A DNA stretch of 64,000 nt from Thalassospira xiamenensis M-5 = DSM 17429 (GCF_000300235.2 NZ_CP004388.1:353501-417500); one strand, 5' to 3'; counted from the stretch's first letter, positions 1-9,515 are shown. Made by a program: numbers and translations. Notes: generated by a model from the sequence alone, not told the origin.

Positions 1-597
1 GGTCATGGCTTCGACCTGATCGTGGGTCACGTAAATCATCGTGGTCTTCAGTTCCTGATGAAGGCCGGTGATTTCAAGGCGCATATTGACGCGAAGGGCG
101 GCATCAAGGTTTGACAACGGTTCGTCAAACAGGAAGGCCGCCGGGTTACGCACAATCGCACGACCGATTGCGACACGCTGGCGCTGCCCCCCGGAAAGCG
201 CGCCGGGGCGGCGTTCCAGATAATCGGTCAGGTTCAGGATTTTGGCCGCGTTCTGAACTTTTTCTTCAATCACGGCCTTGCTTTCCCCGGCCATTTTCAG
301 GCCAAAGGCAATGTTGTTATAGACCGTCATGTGCGGATAAAGCGCATATGACTGAAACACCATCGAAAGACCGCGTTTTGCCGGTGCCTCGTTGGCGACG
401 TCGGTACCGTTGATCAGGATTTTGCCATCAGTGACGTCTTCAAGGCCCGCGATCAGGCGCAGCAAAGTGGATTTGCCACAGCCCGACGGGCCGACAAAGA
501 CAACAAATTCACCATCATTGATATCAAGGTCCACACCCGGAATAACATCCAGCGTTCCGAAGGTTTTCTTGACTTTTTCCAGTCGGATAGCACCCAT
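1..597 (-). CDS. smoK: Polyol/sugar ABC transporter ATP-binding protein, 3' part missing
   Basis: Nucleotide-binding subunit of a carbohydrate importer of the MalK/UgpC/SmoK class, acting at the cytoplasmic face. The ATG at 597 follows a GAAGGAACACC-type ribosome site; 199 codons are visible and the reading frame runs off the left edge. Visible motifs are Walker A (GPSGCGKST, about residues 37-45), the ABC signature [14 protein letters not shown], Walker B (FLFDEP) and the H-loop region ([11 protein letters not shown]) at the edge. The regulatory C-terminal domain expected in this class is outside the window. It is the last visible gene of the transporter operon, after two permeases and a binding protein. 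The substrate is inferred from the binding protein, not from this subunit. Confidence 0.9.
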   Translation of the reverse strand, partial: MGAIRLEKVKKTFGTLDVIPGVDLDINDGEFVVFVGPSGCGKSTLLRLIAGLEDVTDGKILINGTDVANEAPAKRGLSMVFQSYALYPHMTVYNNIAFGLKMAGESKAVIEEKVQNAAKILNLTDYLERRPGALSGGQRQRVAIGRAIVRNPAAFLFDEPLSNLDAALRVNMRLEITGLHQELKTTMIYVTHDQVEAMT

Positions 598-636
598 TTC
601 GGTGTTCCTTCTTGTTGAATTTCGATCAGGCGGCGG

Positions 637-1467
637 TTACTTGACCGCGCCAAATGTCAGGCCACGAACAAGCTGTTTCTGCGAGAACCAGCCGATGATA
701 AGGATCGGCGCAACCGCCATCGTCGATGCGGCTGAAAGCTTTGCCCAGAACAGCCCTTCGGGGCTGGAATAGGAGGCAATGAAAGCGGTCAGCGGGGCAG
801 CATCGGCGGTGGTCAGGTTCAGGGTCCAGAAAGCTTCGTTCCAGGCCAGGATGATGTTGAGCAGCATGGTCGATGCCATGCCCGGAACCGCCATTGGCAA
901 CAGCACAAAGATGATTTCCTTGGGCAGGGTGGCACCATCCATGCGGGCCGCTTCAAGGATGTCGGACGGGATTTCCTTGAAATAGGTGTAAAGCATCCAG
1001 ACCATGATCGGCAGGTTCATCAGGAACAGAACCATGATCAGACCGAACCGGGTATCGAGCAGGCCCCAGTCACGAAACACCAGATAGATCGGGACCAATA
1101 CGCCAACTGGCGGCATCATCTTGGTCGACAGCATCCAGAGCAGGGCATCCTTGGTCCGTTTGGTCGGATTGAAGGCCATCGCCCATGCACAGGGCACGGC
1201 AAAAAGCAGACCCACCAGGGTAGAGCCAACCGACAGGATGACCGAATTCATGGCGAACCGGAAATAATCGGACCGTGCCTGTACCTCGGCGTAGTTTTCC
1301 AGCGTCCAGTCAAACGACATGAAGCTTGGCGGGATCGATACGGCTTCAAGTTCGGTCTTGAAGCTGGTCAGGACCATCCAGAAAATCGGGAAGAAGATCA
1401 GAAGTCCGACAATCCAGGCAAAGATCGAAAAACCGATATGGCCAAGGGCTGTTTGTTTGTTTTCCAT
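637..1467 (-). CDS. smoG: Polyol ABC transporter permease, MalG type
   Basis: Inner-membrane permease of the carbohydrate importer, 276 residues with about six hydrophobic segments. The EAA loop is visible as EAARMDGA about two-thirds along, where it docks on the ATPase. I chose the ATG at 1467 rather than an upstream in-frame codon because it has a good ribosome site (GGGGACACGAG) and starts 10 bases after the stop of the upstream permease; the longer frame would overlap that gene. Family members of the MalG/SmoG type are normally about 275-280 residues, which agrees. Part of the smoEFGK-like operon. Confidence 0.9.
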   Translation of the reverse strand: MENKQTALGHIGFSIFAWIVGLLIFFPIFWMVLTSFKTELEAVSIPPSFMSFDWTLENYAEVQARSDYFRFAMNSVILSVGSTLVGLLFAVPCAWAMAFNPTKRTKDALLWMLSTKMMPPVGVLVPIYLVFRDWGLLDTRFGLIMVLFLMNLPIMVWMLYTYFKEIPSDILEAARMDGATLPKEIIFVLLPMAVPGMASTMLLNIILAWNEAFWTLNLTTADAAPLTAFIASYSSPEGLFWAKLSAASTMAVAPILIIGWFSQKQLVRGLTFGAVK

Positions 1468-1477
1468 CTCGTGTCCC

Positions 1478-2350
1478 CTACCTGTCCAGGTTCTTGCCAA
1501 TGAGGCGGATCAGGAAGATCGCCACGATATTTGCCAGAACGACCGCAACGATACCGCCCGCCGATGCCCCGCCAATGTCGTATTGCAGCAGGGCCTGCGT
1601 ATAGACGAGGAAGGCGATATTGGTGGTTGCAAGGCCGGGACCGCCGCCGGTTGTCACGAAGATTTCGGCAAAGACGGTCAGCAGGAAGATCGTTTCGATC
1701 AGCACGACCACCGTGATCGCACGGCTGAGATGGGGCAGCGTGATATAGAAGAAAATCGAAACCGGGCCGGCACCATCCATCTGGGCGGCTTCCTTCTGAT
1801 CGCGGTCAAGCGATTGAAGGGCGGTCAGCAGGATCAGCACGGCAAAGGGCAGCCATTGCCACGATACCATGATGATGATGGCCGTTAGCGGGGCTTCGGA
1901 AAACCAGTCGATGGACTGGAAGCCAAGCGAATTGGCAATCCAGGCAAACATGCCCGATACCGGATGCATCAGAAGGTTTTTCCAAACCAGCGCATTCACG
2001 GTCGGCATGATGAAGAAGGGGGCAATCACCAGCAGGCGCAGGATGCCGCGGCCAAAAATAGGCTGATCCAGCATCAGGCCCAGCAGAACACCGCCGACCA
2101 CCGTGATCACAAGTACCGATCCGACGAGCAGAAGCGTATTGGCCAGCGACGCAAAGAAGGCCGGGTCGGTCAGGAAGAATTCATAGTTCAGCGTACCAAC
2201 CCATTCTTCCATACCGGGCGAAAGAAGGTTGTAACGCAGGAACGAAAAATAAATTGTCATGCCCAACGGCACGATCATCCACAAAAACAAGGCGATGATC
2301 GACGGTGCAGACATAATGCGCCCGGTCAGGGTAGAGGACCGTGTCGACAT
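1478..2350 (-). CDS. smoF: Polyol ABC transporter permease, MalF type
   Basis: First permease of the carbohydrate importer, 290 residues and strongly hydrophobic, forming the transmembrane channel with the MalG-type partner. An EAAQMDGA motif marks the EAA loop. The N-terminus (MSTRSSTLTGRIMSAPSIIALF) resembles SmoF/MtlF-type permeases. It lies about 150 bases downstream of the binding-protein gene, a gap that usually lets the binding protein be made in excess; I see no clear terminator-like hairpin in it. The start at 2350 is preceded by GGGAGCACATC, a usable ribosome site. Confidence 0.9.
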   Translation of the reverse strand: MSTRSSTLTGRIMSAPSIIALFLWMIVPLGMTIYFSFLRYNLLSPGMEEWVGTLNYEFFLTDPAFFASLANTLLLVGSVLVITVVGGVLLGLMLDQPIFGRGILRLLVIAPFFIMPTVNALVWKNLLMHPVSGMFAWIANSLGFQSIDWFSEAPLTAIIIMVSWQWLPFAVLILLTALQSLDRDQKEAAQMDGAGPVSIFFYITLPHLSRAITVVVLIETIFLLTVFAEIFVTTGGGPGLATTNIAFLVYTQALLQYDIGGASAGGIVAVVLANIVAIFLIRLIGKNLDR

Positions 2351-2498
2351 GATGTGCTCCCTGTTTGAAGTCCCTGTTGCCTCGATCCGGATGGAAAGAG
2401 GGTGGCGGTCAGAAGTGCCGCCACCCCAAGTTCATCAGGTCAAGGAGGCACAGGCCAGAATTCATTGCACTAGGTGCGGCATCCTGGCCCGTCATGCA

Positions 2499-3812
2499 TC
2501 AGTAGTAACCAGCCTTGCGCATGGTGCGGTCGGTGCTGGACTGTGCGGATGCAAGCGCATCTTCAACAGTCGAGGAACCGGCCAATGCGGCAGAGAACTG
2601 CTGGCCTACCGTGGTGCCGATACCCTGGAATTCAGGGATCGCGGCAAACTGAACACCGACATAGGGCTTCGGCTTCATGGTCGAATTGATCGGATCGGCA
2701 CTGTCGATGGCGAGAAGGGTTTCGTCAGCGAACGGTGCGGCTTCCAGATATTTCGGGTTTTCGTACAGGGACATACGGGTACCCGGCGGAACGTTGGCCC
2801 AGCCTTCTTTGGAGGCTACGAGTTCCAGATAGTCTTTCGAGGTTGCCCAGGCGATGAATTTCTGGGCGGCTTCGACTTTCTGGGAGCCGGTCGGAATGCC
2901 AAGGTTCCATGCCCAGAGCCAGTTGGCACCAGTGCAGGTTTCAGCACAGGGGGCTTCGGTGAAGCCGACCTTGTCGGCAACGGTCGATTCTTTGGGGTTG
3001 CTGACAAAGGATGCTGCAACGGTTGCATCAATCCACATGCCGCATTTGCCCGAGTTGAACAGCGAAAGGTTTTCGTTAAAGCCGTTCGACGTTGCCCCCG
3101 GAGGACCATATTTGCCGAGGATTTCGACATACATATCGAGGGCGTTTTTCCATTCGGCACTGTCGAAGGTCGGATTCCAGTTCTCGTCAAACAGGCGCGC
3201 GCCATAGGCATTGCCCATGGTGGTGATCAGCGCCATGTTTTCGCCCCAGCCAGCCTTGCCGCGCAGGCAGATGCCATAAACACCGTTATCCGGATCATGA
3301 AGCTTTTTGGCAATGTCGAGCGTCTGGTCCCAGGTCAGGCGACCATTGATGGTGATGCCTGCTTTTTCAAACAGATCGGTGCGGTACATCATCATCGAGC
3401 TTTCGGCATAAAAAGGTGCCGCATAAAGCTTGCCATCGTTGCTTACGGCGGAACGGATGGCGGGCATGATGTCATCGGTATCGTAATCGGCACCAAGGTT
3501 ATCGAGCGGTGCCAGCCAGCCCTTTTCGGCCCAGATCGGAACCTCGTAGGTGCCGATGGTCATGATGTCATACTGACCGCCCTTGGTGGCGATGTCGGTG
3601 GTAACACGCTGACGCAGGGTGTTTTCTTCGAGCGTAACCCATTCAAGGGAAATGTCGGGGTTTTTGGAGGTGAAGTCATCCGTCAGCTTCTGCATGCGGA
3701 TCATGTCACCGTTGTTCACGGTAGCAATGGTAAGTTTTGTTTCGGCATTGGCGGAGAATGCGACACCGCCTGCCAACAGCGCGCAAAGCGCTGCTCCCGT
3801 TACGCGTTTCAT
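2499..3812 (-). CDS. smoE: Sorbitol/mannitol-type periplasmic substrate-binding protein
   Basis: Periplasmic solute-binding protein (extracellular family 1), 437 residues. The N-terminus is a signal peptide ending near FSANAE. The mature start (TLTIATVNNGDMIRMQ-like) and the segments YDIMTIGTYEVPIWAEKGW and FYAESSMMMYRTDLF closely resemble SmoE/MtlE polyol-binding proteins as I know them, so sorbitol or mannitol is the likely ligand; other polyols are possible. The ATG at 3812 was preferred over one 12 bases upstream because GGGAGGA lies at the right distance before it and the upstream ATG is inside that ribosome site. First gene of the transporter operon; the dehydrogenase genes expected with it must lie outside the window. 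Confidence 0.9.
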   Translation of the reverse strand: MKRVTGAALCALLAGGVAFSANAETKLTIATVNNGDMIRMQKLTDDFTSKNPDISLEWVTLEENTLRQRVTTDIATKGGQYDIMTIGTYEVPIWAEKGWLAPLDNLGADYDTDDIMPAIRSAVSNDGKLYAAPFYAESSMMMYRTDLFEKAGITINGRLTWDQTLDIAKKLHDPDNGVYGICLRGKAGWGENMALITTMGNAYGARLFDENWNPTFDSAEWKNALDMYVEILGKYGPPGATSNGFNENLSLFNSGKCGMWIDATVAASFVSNPKESTVADKVGFTEAPCAETCTGANWLWAWNLGIPTGSQKVEAAQKFIAWATSKDYLELVASKEGWANVPPGTRMSLYENPKYLEAAPFADETLLAIDSADPINSTMKPKPYVGVQFAAIPEFQGIGTTVGQQFSAALAGSSTVEDALASAQSSTDRTMRKAGYY

Positions 3813-4007
3813 AGTTCCTCCCAAAGGACTGTGTACCCGATGGGCAAATTATCTTGCCCGTTTGATCATTTGTTCAGGTAATGAGCATTCACTCAATTTA
3901 AGGATGCCTTGTCAAACGAAATCGTTTTTGCGCTGCAACAAGAAAACCCCGCCAAAAGCTTTGGCGGGGTTGATTTCGGTATTGATTCAAAACGTGTTTT
4001 GCGGTGC
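3813..4007. promoter_or_regulatory. Promoter region of the polyol operon
   Basis: This 195-base gap lies upstream of smoE and downstream of the SorC-type regulator, both read leftward. It contains the regulator's terminator (3937-3971). Near 3873-3886 is TGAGCATTCACTCA, a TGAG/CTCA dyad that could be an operator for the neighbouring SorC protein. That assignment is inference from position only. Confidence 0.3.
3937..3971 (-). terminator. Rho-independent terminator of the SorC-type regulator
   Basis: AACCCCGCC and GGCGGGGTT form a perfect stem around a short loop. Read leftward, the hairpin is followed by TTTTCTTG. It lies 37 bases after the stop of the regulator and separates it from smoE. 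Confidence 0.8.
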
Positions 4008-4961
4008 CTAGCTTTGCAGCAAAGCTTCGGCGGTGGCTTCGTCGGTGATCAGTGTGGTGATCAGTTTGCCGCGCATTGCCCCGCGAATCGCGGCGACCTT
4101 TTTGGCCCCCTTGGCGACGGCAATCGTGTTTTGCGCAGGAATATGGATTGGCGCACTGGTGACGCGATGATTGACGTCATGATCAAGGATCGCGCCATTT
4201 TCATCGAATGACCAACTGACGACCTCGCCGATGCCGCCGTTTTTTTGAAGCGACCGCAATTCATCCTTGCTGATGAAGCCATCAATATAAAGCGGTGCGT
4301 CGGCGCCAAGATCACCAACCCCGACAAAGCGCACATCGGCCTTGGCGGCAAGGTGCATGATGTTATCCATGGGTGGCTGTTGCTGCATCTGGGCGCGCAC
4401 ATTGGCACTTTCGACAATTACCGGGATCGGCAGCGGATAATGCGGCGCGCGGGTCCGGTCAGCCAGATCGGTGACCGCGTCATAGAAACTTGCAGCCCCG
4501 TCATGGGCAATCGTCCCGACCAAAGATACGATCTTGTGATGGCGGGCATCGACGCGCTGAACTTCATCGACCATGCCGCGCATCGCACGCCCCGTGCCAA
4601 TCGCAATGATCTTGGGATCGGGGGATTGCAGAACGCGTTCAAGATAGGTCGCGGCCGTCTGCGTCATGCCAAACATGGCATCGGGAGCGGCCGGATCGGT
4701 TGGCACCACATCACAATTGGCAAGACCGTATTCCTTGCACAGCGAAGCGGCCAGTTCCATGCAGCGCGCAATCGGATGATCAAGGCGGACTTTGACCAGA
4801 CCTTCGCTAATGGCGGCAGACACCAGACGCTGTGCGGTCGGACGCGAAACGCCAAGTTTGGTGGCGATTTCGTCCTGCGTGTTGCCAGCGCAGTAATACA
4901 GCCAGCCCGCGCGGGCAGCTTCGTCAAGCCTTGCAGCTTCTTTGCGTGTTCGTTTTACCAT
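4008..4961 (-). CDS. SorC/DeoR-family sugar-binding transcriptional regulator
   Basis: Predicted cytoplasmic repressor or activator of the adjacent polyol transporter. The N-terminal helix-turn-helix is visible at about residues 27-55 (NTQDEIATKLGVSRPTAQRL), followed by the SorC sugar-phosphate-binding domain, which includes GTGRAMRGMVDEV and GVGDLGADAPLYIDGF. At 317 residues it has normal family length. It is encoded immediately upstream of, and in the same direction as, smoE, but with its own terminator, the usual arrangement for SmoC-like regulators. The inducer is probably a polyol or its phosphate; that is inference from context. Confidence 0.85.
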   Translation of the reverse strand: MVKRTRKEAARLDEAARAGWLYYCAGNTQDEIATKLGVSRPTAQRLVSAAISEGLVKVRLDHPIARCMELAASLCKEYGLANCDVVPTDPAAPDAMFGMTQTAATYLERVLQSPDPKIIAIGTGRAMRGMVDEVQRVDARHHKIVSLVGTIAHDGAASFYDAVTDLADRTRAPHYPLPIPVIVESANVRAQMQQQPPMDNIMHLAAKADVRFVGVGDLGADAPLYIDGFISKDELRSLQKNGGIGEVVSWSFDENGAILDHDVNHRVTSAPIHIPAQNTIAVAKGAKKVAAIRGAMRGKLITTLITDEATAEALLQS

Positions 4962-5095
4962 CCCTGAAAACTTGTTTGTTGTTGTTTCAGTTTCTTTTCC
5001 CTAGCTCTTTTTTGCACGCAAGGCTAGGCATTTGGCTTTTTGCCAGTGAAAATGGGTATTGTCAGGCAGCAGAATGGCGCGAACTTCGATTTAGT

Positions 5096-5112
5096 TTGAT
5101 AATCATTATCAA
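5096..5112 (+). promoter_or_regulatory. Fur-type iron box
   Basis: TTGATAATCATTATCAA is a perfect 8+8 palindrome around one central base and closely resembles the classical Fur box core (GATAATNATTATC). It lies 78 bases upstream of the FecI-type sigma factor start and faces away from the SorC regulator. Iron-dependent repression of the sigma factor operon is the natural reading. In alphaproteobacteria, Irr or RirA could use related sites. Confidence 0.75.
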
Positions 5113-5190
5113 TTTCATTAATCATTGCGATTATATCGACAGCCGTCCGTACTTGTTGGCCGGTTTTAATAATGATTGAGGCGCTTTTAC

Positions 5191-5727
5191 GTGTCGAACC
5201 CGGATAACAGGTTAAAGCTATTTCTTGCCCACGAGGCGGCGCTTGTCGAATATGCTGCGCCGATTGTCGGTGATCGCGGGCGGGCCGAAGACATTGTTCA
5301 GGAAGCTTTCATCCGTTTTAATCCCGGTCATGAGAACGGTGGCAATCCAGAGAGTACGGATTTGCGGCAGCCGGTGGCATATCTGTATCGGATCGTTCGC
5401 AATCTGGCGTTTGACTGGGTGCGTCGGCGGGCGACAGAGCGTCGCTACGAACATCTGGAAACGACCGAGCATGAATTAGCAGAAAGTGTGTCTGTTTCCC
5501 CTGAACAGGAAATTATCCGCAAGCAAACCGCAATTAGCGTTCGCAATGCGTTGGCCATGCTTGATGAAAAAACCCGCCTTGCTTTGGAAATGCATCGTAT
5601 ACACGGCAAAACCTTGACCGAGATTGCAGCGCACTTTGATATATCTGTTGCTACGGCGCATCGATTGATCCGTAGCGGGATCGTCCAGCTGACCCTTGCA
5701 TTGACGCATGAGGATGAGGACGCGTGA
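5191..5727 (+). CDS. fecI: FecI-type ECF RNA polymerase sigma factor
   Basis: Extracytoplasmic-function sigma factor of the iron-uptake group, 178 residues. Region 2 is seen in RAEDIVQEAFIRF and region 4 in KTLTEIAAHFDISVATAHRLIRSGI. The GTG at 5191 is preferred because GAGG lies nine bases before it; a TTG at 5176 is in frame but lacks a ribosome site. The stop overlaps the start of fecR (GTGA), so translation is probably coupled. With FecR and the receptor that follows, it should form a surface-signalling circuit that switches on receptor transcription when ferric siderophore binds. The Fur-like box upstream suggests expression only under iron limitation. Confidence 0.9.
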   Translation: MSNPDNRLKLFLAHEAALVEYAAPIVGDRGRAEDIVQEAFIRFNPGHENGGNPESTDLRQPVAYLYRIVRNLAFDWVRRRATERRYEHLETTEHELAESVSVSPEQEIIRKQTAISVRNALAMLDEKTRLALEMHRIHGKTLTEIAAHFDISVATAHRLIRSGIVQLTLALTHEDEDA

Positions 5728-6860
5728 AAAAAGCATCGGATCATGAAAAATCAGGCCGTTCTATACGTCACGGTATTGGTGGGATTCAAAATGAAGAGCC
5801 GAATTGTCCATCCGAAGGCGTGAGAGAGAGAATTGGCGTGACCGACGCAGAACGCAAATTGGTTTATGAACAGGCCGCCGACTGGTTGCTTGAACTTGAG
5901 GCCGCCCCAAAGGATGCCGATTTGCGACAGGCATTTGAAGCATGGGTTGACGCACACCCGTTACACGCCAAGGTCTGGTCCCGAGTGGCATCAACCTGGT
6001 TTGCACTTGGCGAGCCTCTGGAACCCAAGGCCGTTGGGCATGTGTCTGCGCCTTCAAAAGCTGTTCATAGGTCAAGAACAGCCAGAGGCACTATCGGTCC
6101 GAGCCGCGAAGCGTCAATCTGGCGACGGATACCGGTACGGGGACGGGTGGCTTCGGGAGTTTTCCTTGCTTTAACGGTGCTGGCGTTCCTGCCCTTTGCC
6201 GAGAGGTTGCAGCATGATGATTACACGACCGGTATCGGTGAAACCCATCTGGTGACGCTTGATGATGGATCGATGGTTTATCTGGCACCCGATAGTGCGA
6301 TTGATGTTGATTTCACGCCAGACCAACGTTTGTTGCACTTAAAAAGGGGGGAAGCCTTTTTTGATGTGAACAAAGATCCTGCACGTCCTTTTAAGGTTGA
6401 AACCGACCATGTGACGGTCAGCGTTGTCGGAACCGCCTTCGATGTACGTCTGAGTGATGACAGCCTTGCGGTTGAAGTCGAACACGGCATTGTCAGTGTT
6501 CACAACAATGCGGTTTCCGGACTTGAGCAGGATGATTTGCGACTGACGGCGGGCCAATCGGTATCCATTGATTTCGAGTCAGGCAAAGCTGACCGTTACA
6601 ATGCACCTGCTGAAATGATCGCCGGATGGCGTGAGGGATTGCTGATGGTCGAGGGTGTAACAATCGGCGATGTTGTGGATACCTTGCAGCGTTACAAATC
6701 CGGCTGGATCGTTTTTGGTGATCAGAAATTGTCAGAGGGGCGTGTCACAGGTCTTTATGATCTTCGTGATCCGGACCGGGCTTTGAACGCCTTGGTCAAG
6801 GCCCATGACGGGAAGGTTACGCAAGTCACACCGTTCCTTACGGTTTTGTCATTTAAATAA
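5724..6860 (+). CDS. fecR: FecR-family sigma factor regulator
   Basis: Inner-membrane anti-sigma/sigma-activating protein that relays the signal from the outer-membrane receptor to FecI. The N-terminal cytoplasmic DUF4880 part is seen around residues 43-95 (EQAADWLLELEAAP, HPLHAKVWSRVAS). One membrane helix lies at about 141-158. The periplasmic FecR domain follows (THLVTLDDGSMVYLAPDSAI, RGEAFFDV, VVGTAFDV), then a DUF4974-like C-terminal segment (SGWIVFGDQKL). The GTG at 5724 overlaps the fecI stop by four bases. A second in-frame GTG at 5838 would give a more family-like N-terminus, so the first 38 residues are uncertain. Confidence 0.88.
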   Translation: MKKASDHEKSGRSIRHGIGGIQNEEPNCPSEGVRERIGVTDAERKLVYEQAADWLLELEAAPKDADLRQAFEAWVDAHPLHAKVWSRVASTWFALGEPLEPKAVGHVSAPSKAVHRSRTARGTIGPSREASIWRRIPVRGRVASGVFLALTVLAFLPFAERLQHDDYTTGIGETHLVTLDDGSMVYLAPDSAIDVDFTPDQRLLHLKRGEAFFDVNKDPARPFKVETDHVTVSVVGTAFDVRLSDDSLAVEVEHGIVSVHNNAVSGLEQDDLRLTAGQSVSIDFESGKADRYNAPAEMIAGWREGLLMVEGVTIGDVVDTLQRYKSGWIVFGDQKLSEGRVTGLYDLRDPDRALNALVKAHDGKVTQVTPFLTVLSFK

Positions 6861-6910
6861 GGCCCGTTGACCGGCCGCCTTTAAAAAATTTCCAAAAAAT
6901 GATCCCGGCG

Positions 6911-6938
6911 TGAAAAATCGTCATCACTTCTGCGTCTA
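6911..6938 (+). promoter_or_regulatory. Candidate FecI-dependent promoter of the receptor gene
   Basis: TGAAAA (6911-6916), 16 bases, then CGTCTA (6933-6938) fits the general form of iron-starvation ECF promoters (A-rich -35, CGT-containing -10). It lies 61 bases upstream of the receptor ATG. No canonical sigma-70 promoter is obvious in this 138-base gap. The assignment is inference from motif and position. Confidence 0.4.
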
Positions 6939-6998
6939 TGTCATGAAAGTGCGAATTATTTGCACTTTGAGCATCTACAAGCAGGAGTGATCTGTAAA

Positions 6999-9515
6999 AT
7001 GGGGGGACGGAAAATATCCGTTTCGGATGGATATCGGATGAACGGTCATCAACCGGTATCGCGCTGGACTGTAAGTATTGCCAGCATGATCATTGCACTT
7101 TCGACAGTTGGACATGCAACAGCTCAAGAGAGTGCAAACGGGGGAACGCCGGTTGAGGCGGCACAAGCTGCAACCACAGTGCATGAATTCAACATCACCG
7201 CACAGCCGCTTGCCAGTGCGCTTAACCTTTTTGGCCGTCAGGCTGGCTTGCAGGTCAGTTTTGACAGTGCGCTTGTCAGTGGCGCACAGGCAAAAGCTGT
7301 CAGGGGAACGATGCGGTCCGATGTGGCCTTGCAGGAGCTTCTTCGTGACAGTGATGTCACCGGGCAGATCACATCAGATGGCATCGTGGTTCTGTTCCGT
7401 GACACAGATCCGCAGGCAACCATGATTGATCCGGTTGTCGTCGAGGGTGAACGTCAGGTGGTGTCGTCTGACTATGACGGTTACGTCGCCTATCGCAGCA
7501 GATCCGGGACGAAAACCGGCACTTCGATCATGCGCACGCCACAAGCGGTCAATGTAATCACAAAGGACGAAATCGAAGACAAGGGCGCGACGACTGTCAC
7601 CCAGGCATTGGAATATACGCCCGGGGTCATCAGCCAATATGGCAATACGGATTTACGCCACGACTGGTTGTCCGTGCGCGGTTTCGTGCCAGGCCGTTAT
7701 ATGGACGGATTGCGCCTTTCATTCGGTGCGCGTGGATATGCACAGCCGAAAATCGAACCCTATGGACTGGAACAGATCGAAGTCCTCAAGGGACCTTCGT
7801 CGGTGCTGTATGGACAGAACAGCCCGGGTGGTCTTTTGAACATGCAAAGCAAAAGACCGACCGCGGAAAGCTTACGCGAAGTTTTTGTGCAGTACGGTTC
7901 CTATAATCATCGCGAAGCTGGATTTGACGTAGGCGGTGCCGCAACAGAGGATGGCACACTGCAATTCCGATTGACCGGTGTCGGGCGGATGGCTGATGCG
8001 CAAGCCGATTATGTCAGCGAGGATCGTGTCTTTATTGCACCGGCGCTGACATGGCAACCAACCGATGAGACCCGGCTGACCATTCTGACACAGTATCAGA
8101 AAATCGAAGCCGACGGCGGCGGCGCGCCGCCCGCATTACCGGCAAGTGGAACATTGTGGGACAATCCGTCATACAGTCTTGGCCCGAGCACCTATATTGG
8201 TGAACCTGATTATGACCGTTTCACGAACGAACAAATGTCGGCGGGTTACGAGTTTGAACACAAGTTCAACGACACTTGGGAGTTCAAACAGAATCTGCGC
8301 GTGGGGAATGTTGATACTTATACGCAGCGTGTTCAGGCAGGAGCGCTCGTTGGCAATAGTCTGATCCGCTATGCGTGGGCTTTCCCGGAAGAATCAACCA
8401 CCGTCAATGTCGATAACCAGCTGATTTCGCGATTCAGCACAGGCGACATCAATCATACGGTATTGGGCGGTGTGGATTATCTTTGGGAGGATTCAGCCTA
8501 TGACGAATCTTTCGTCAGCCCGCTGACCCAGACAACTGTCGGGTCGCTCGATCTGACCGATATTGTTTATACCGGCGATGCCACCACGCCGCCATTATCG
8601 ACGACCGTCCGACAAGATCGTTATCAGGTTGGTTTCTATTTGCAGGAAGAAGCAAACATAGACAATTGGACGGTTTTGCTGGGCGGAAGATATGATCTTG
8701 CGCGGGCGACGACTGATACCACCACGGTTAGTACGGGTGTGACCAGCACGGCGAAGCAGGATGACAATGCCTTTAGTGGTCGTGCCGGACTTGTTTACGA
8801 GTTTGACAATGGTTTTGCCCCTTATGCCAGCTATGCGCAGTCCTTTACCCCGACATCAGGTTCTGATCGCAGTGGCGCGCCTTTCGATCCGACAGAAGGT
8901 GAACAGTTCGAGCTTGGCGTACGCTATCAGCCTGAAAACACCAATAGCCTGATTACCGTTTCGGCATATCAGTTGACGCAGACCAACGTTTTGACCCCCG
9001 ATCCGGTTAACACCAGCTTCCGCACCCAAACAGGTGAAGTCCGTGTTCGCGGGATCGAGGTTGAAGGCAAGGCAAATCTTGATAACGGGATCGAGCTTTC
9101 AGCTTCCTATTCTTTGAGCGATAGCGAAGTAACAAAGGCCAATGCGAACAGTAGTAACGTAACAACCAAAGGCAAAGAGCAGCCTTTTATCCCCCGTCAT
9201 CAGGCGGCTGCCTGGGTTGGGTATAATTTCCAGCAGGCCGATCTGGCCGGGTTGGGGATTGGCGGCGGTGTTCGCTTTATCGGATCGTCCTATGGGGATG
9301 CCAACAATCTGTATCAGGCCCCGGGTGTGACCCTGTTTGATGCAGCACTGCATTATGATCTGGGCCATAACTGGCAACAGCTTGCGGGGACCAGCCTGTC
9401 TCTGACTGCTAACAATCTGTTGGACGAGGAATATATCTCGACCTGTATTTCGGCAACCGGTTGCTATTACGGCAATGGCCGGACGGTCATGGCGACTCTG
9501 AAATACCGTTGGTGA
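6999..9515 (+). CDS. TonB-dependent siderophore receptor with signalling (STN) domain
   Basis: Outer-membrane ferric-siderophore transporter and signal transducer, 838 residues from the ATG at 6999. A signal peptide (TVSIASMIIALSTVGHATAQ) is followed by an STN domain at about 63-125 (FNITAQPLASALNLFGRQAG), the N-terminal extension that contacts FecR. A TonB-box-like DPVVVEG lies near 136, then the plug (RTPQAVNVITKDEI, VSVRGF-like LSVRGF, LKGPSSVLYGQ, PGGLLNMQSKRP) and a barrel ending in the terminal aromatic residue of TATLKYRW-type ends. AGGAG lies 11 bases before the chosen ATG; another ATG at 7038 is possible. The siderophore is unknown; the plug resembles FpvA/FoxA/FhuE-type receptors. 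A terminator follows directly. Confidence 0.93.
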   Translation: MGGRKISVSDGYRMNGHQPVSRWTVSIASMIIALSTVGHATAQESANGGTPVEAAQAATTVHEFNITAQPLASALNLFGRQAGLQVSFDSALVSGAQAKAVRGTMRSDVALQELLRDSDVTGQITSDGIVVLFRDTDPQATMIDPVVVEGERQVVSSDYDGYVAYRSRSGTKTGTSIMRTPQAVNVITKDEIEDKGATTVTQALEYTPGVISQYGNTDLRHDWLSVRGFVPGRYMDGLRLSFGARGYAQPKIEPYGLEQIEVLKGPSSVLYGQNSPGGLLNMQSKRPTAESLREVFVQYGSYNHREAGFDVGGAATEDGTLQFRLTGVGRMADAQADYVSEDRVFIAPALTWQPTDETRLTILTQYQKIEADGGGAPPALPASGTLWDNPSYSLGPSTYIGEPDYDRFTNEQMSAGYEFEHKFNDTWEFKQNLRVGNVDTYTQRVQAGALVGNSLIRYAWAFPEESTTVNVDNQLISRFSTGDINHTVLGGVDYLWEDSAYDESFVSPLTQTTVGSLDLTDIVYTGDATTPPLSTTVRQDRYQVGFYLQEEANIDNWTVLLGGRYDLARATTDTTTVSTGVTSTAKQDDNAFSGRAGLVYEFDNGFAPYASYAQSFTPTSGSDRSGAPFDPTEGEQFELGVRYQPENTNSLITVSAYQLTQTNVLTPDPVNTSFRTQTGEVRVRGIEVEGKANLDNGIELSASYSLSDSEVTKANANSSNVTTKGKEQPFIPRHQAAAWVGYNFQQADLAGLGIGGGVRFIGSSYGDANNLYQAPGVTLFDAALHYDLGHNWQQLAGTSLSLTANNLLDEEYISTCISATGCYYGNGRTVMATLKYRW

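Noticed and set aside
2259-3881. 540-codon plus-strand open frame across smoE
   Set aside because: Antisense shadow of the binding protein; no domain or ribosome site.
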